In this document: positions 14,947-16,302 of the stretch, in pieces
How the letters are laid out: each line of letters begins with the position of its first letter
Numbering within the stretch: position 1 is the first letter of the stretch
Assembly: GCA_028698695.1 (NCBI GenBank)
Contig: JAQVWB010000018.1
Location: 1 to 16,302 of the forward strand
Length of the DNA: 16,302 bases
DNA from: Syntrophomonadaceae bacterium
GTDB lineage: Bacteria; Bacillota; Syntrophomonadia; Syntrophomonadales; Syntrophomonadaceae
Direction: 5' to 3'
Made by a program: the position numbers and the translations under genes
The notes under the pieces: generated by a model
The model's database searches: none
What the model was told of the DNA's origin: nothing
Seen by the model: the letters and a program-made list of their open reading frames with translations, nothing else

Positions 14947-15396
14947 TTAATAGACACAGATAACACAGATTTAATATGATTTTCACAGCAACATTAATTG
15001 CGGAGCCATCGGCGGGGCATCAGTAGTCCCCGCCAGGGGGATTTATTATTAATTTAATATGGCGTCAGGTTATTTACGGTGAATGAGATTCATTGTTTTT
15101 GAGGACTTATCTTTTGTTGTCATCTTAAGCGGAGCGAAGCAACATTTAAAGTGTATTCATAACCAAAGGTATGATCAAAAAAGAATAACCCTGCTCAAAA
15201 TATAATCTAACTCACCATGGGTAGCTTAACTTATAAGATATTAATAATTAAAAAATAAAACAATCAGGGAAAGTCAGGTTAGTCAGTTTCTGAATTTCTA
15301 AAAGTCCCTCGTTAATAATATATTACTCACCATAAATATTCTGTACTCAATTAAAAATCTGTGTACATCCGCGAAAATCTGTGTAATCTGTGTCAG
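14947..15396. mobile_element. MITE-like intergenic repeat element B (fills the pth-fin gap)
   Basis: The 546-nt gap between fin and pth (14865-15410) has no gene on either strand beyond chance frames. Most of it is a 450-bp element with terminal inverted repeats 14953-14972 and 15375-15394, matching at 19 of 20 bases (GACACAGAT.ACACAGATTT). Subterminal regions are also inverted relatives: 15054-15090 and 15325-15352 both hold an ACCRTAAAT-type core. Shared modules with element A, in part inverted: 15041-15096 (with 1805-1862), 15147-15174 (decayed hairpin), GTCAT...GCGAAG at 15119-15139 and GTCAGG at 15273. No transposase. A further TTAATAGACG at 14923-14932 lies just outside. Confidence 0.6.
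14988..15036. repeat. Variant of the 54-bp unit with a different GC-rich hairpin
   Basis: GCAACATTAATTG (14988-15000) and CATCAGTAGTCC (15018-15029) match the outer parts of the 54-bp units, but the GTGTTCA/TGAACAC palindrome between them is replaced. A perfect 7-bp stem GGCGGGG (15011-15017) / CCCCGCC (15028-15034) instead encloses CATCAGTAGT as a 10-nt loop. Confidence 0.7.
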
Positions 15397-15410
15397 AAAA
15401 ACCTAACTCC

Positions 15411-15977
15411 TCAGGCCTCACTTTTGGTATTGTATTCATTCATGGTGCGGTCTATGCCATGTTGTACCCAGCATTCAGCTGCATCGGCTGCCCGGCTGAT
15501 GGTCTGATTCATTATTTCCTGTTCGCGGGAAGAGAACTTGCCCAGTACCCAATCAATGGTTTCATCTTCGGGTCTGCCAATGCCCAGACGCAGGCGGGCA
15601 AAACCCCGGCCTCCCAATCTTTCTATAATGGAAGTGACTCCTTTGTGGCCGCCGGCTCCGCCTTCACTCCGAACGCGCAGGGTTCCGACCGGCAAATCCA
15701 TGTCGTCATAGATTACCAGCAGGTCCTCAAGTCCCAGTTTATAATAGGCCAATAATGGTTGTACCGCCCGTCCGCTAAGATTCATATAAGTCAGCGGTTT
15801 TACAATTAATACTTTTTCACTGCCTACTCTGATATGACCAATTATGGCGTCATATTTGCTTTCCTGCCGTTCTACTTTATGACGACGGGCTAATTCTTCC
15901 GCCACCTGAAATCCAACATTGTGACGGGTACTATGATATTTTTTACCGGGATTACCCAGACCAACAACCAGTTTCAT
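15411..15977 (-). CDS. pth: Peptidyl-tRNA hydrolase
   Basis: A 188-aa Pth-family enzyme that cleaves peptidyl-tRNA dropped from ribosomes, recycling tRNA. It begins MKLVVGLGNPGKKY and shows catalytic His19 in TRHNVGF, Asn9 in GLGNPG, Asn66 in YMNLSG and acidic DDMDLPVG at 91-98. The later loop reads GGHKGVTSI, with Lys112 where many Pth enzymes (E. coli Asn114) have Asn. I chose ATG at 15977, since AAGGGG (15991-15986) stands 8 nt upstream; an ATG at 15983 is in frame but only 2 nt from it. The backbone order rplY-pth-fin-mfd is that of B. subtilis, but element B now separates pth from fin. No clear terminator follows pth. Confidence 0.97.
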   Translation of the reverse strand: MKLVVGLGNPGKKYHSTRHNVGFQVAEELARRHKVERQESKYDAIIGHIRVGSEKVLIVKPLTYMNLSGRAVQPLLAYYKLGLEDLLVIYDDMDLPVGTLRVRSEGGAGGHKGVTSIIERLGGRGFARLRLGIGRPEDETIDWVLGKFSSREQEIMNQTISRAADAAECWVQHGIDRTMNEYNTKSEA

Positions 15978-16059
15978 CGCCATTTCCCCTTGAAATGAAA
16001 AAATTTCATATAGAATTTTTACTCATTGGTTTAAGTAATATAACGGTCAAAGTAATAAA

Positions 16060-16077
16060 GCCCCGGTAAACCGGGGC
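16060..16077 (-). terminator. Intrinsic terminator after rplY (CTC)
   Basis: A perfect 7-bp GC stem, GCCCCGG (16060-16066) with CCGGGGC (16071-16077), has a 4-nt loop. On the minus strand the tail reads UUUAUUAC, a moderate U tract. It lies 14 nt past the rplY stop and before pth, so pth expression needs readthrough or a promoter in 15984-16059. Confidence 0.7.
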
Positions 16078-16090
16078 CACTTTGCTAAAA

Positions 16091-16302
16091 TTATTCCTCA
16101 TCCGGTGCTGCCTCTGGTTCTTCTGCTGTTTCTTCCTCTTCGACAGCTGCTCTGGATGGAGCCAATACGGCTGCCAGCATGGTTTCCAAGTCAGTAAGTA
16201 TCTCTACCCCCGGTTCTACCACCAGATCAGCTACCACCAGCTTATCGTAGCGCATCCACACTGACGGTGAAGCGCGTGCAGTGCAAGGAGGAATTTTCTC
16301 CG
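16091..16302 (-). CDS. rplY: Ribosomal protein bL25 (CTC/TL5 type), C-terminal part only
   Basis: The frame enters at the right edge and stops at TAA 16093-16091; about 69 C-terminal residues are visible and the start lies outside the window. RYDKLVVADLVVEPGVEILTDLETMLAAVLAP followed by a Glu/Ala-rich acidic tail (EEEETAEEPEAAPDEE) is the ending of CTC-type bL25, which binds 5S rRNA and is stress-linked in Bacillus. Its position next to pth is the conserved one. The 15-20 residues before RYDKL (with CTARASPSVW) do not resemble the family, and a different frame there reads FTVSVDAL, so a small frameshift or sequence error near 16240-16285 is possible. Confidence 0.8.
   Translation of the reverse strand, partial: EKIPPCTARASPSVWMRYDKLVVADLVVEPGVEILTDLETMLAAVLAPSRAAVEEEETAEEPEAAPDEE

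Noticed and set aside
15390..15755. Plus-strand 121-codon frame opposite pth
   Set aside because: It is antisense to a well-supported Pth gene and begins inside the element B terminal repeat.
15978..15983. Upstream ATG as the pth start
   Set aside because: It is only 2 nt from the Shine-Dalgarno; the ATG at 15977 gives 8 nt and the usual MKLVVGLGNPG opening.

Overview
The window looks like chromosome from a low-to-medium GC, endospore-forming Firmicute. Gene content and the degree of protein similarity suggest the class Clostridia, possibly Syntrophomonadaceae; this placement is an inference from memory, not from a search. The backbone is the conserved Bacillus/Clostridia block rplY(ctc)-pth-fin-mfd-spoVT-spoVB-mazG-hup-rqcP. 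All of it lies on the minus strand, so transcription runs from the right edge to the left edge.

Layout, left to right: an intrinsic terminator (1-32) closes the minus-strand block after rqcP (S4-domain ribosome rescue factor) and hup (HU). Next come mazG, a 450-bp non-coding gap filled by a MITE-like repeat (about 1500-1898), spoVB (lipid flippase family) and spoVT (forespore regulator, with its own terminator and a sigma-G-like promoter). From about 4380 to 11173 a seven-gene plus-strand germinant-receptor operon interrupts the backbone between spoVT and mfd. Its order is GerB - GerA - GerC - small 2-TM protein - GerC - small 2-TM protein - GerB, and a perfect sigma-G-type -10 box lies just upstream. 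It converges on mfd with only 18 bp between the stop codons.

Right of mfd, a 292-bp gap holds three tandem 54-bp units, each with a hairpin. It is followed by a 53-codon minus-strand gene whose two CxxC pairs, position between pth and mfd, and sigma-F-type promoter identify it as a probable anti-sigma-F factor Fin. A second MITE-like element (about 14947-15396) separates this gene from pth, and the 3' end of the ribosomal protein bL25 (CTC) gene runs off the right edge behind a terminator.

Functionally the window joins housekeeping genes (translation quality control, peptidyl-tRNA recycling, transcription-coupled repair, nucleotide sanitation, nucleoid protein) with a forespore programme. 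Fin would restrain sigma-F during the sigma-F to sigma-G handover. SpoVT then tunes sigma-G genes, and the Ger operon would supply the inner-membrane germinant receptor. The most notable points are the previously unlisted fin-like gene with its promoter, the unusual 1A:2B:2C:2D receptor operon, and a family of mosaic intergenic repeats sharing an inverted-repeat hairpin.
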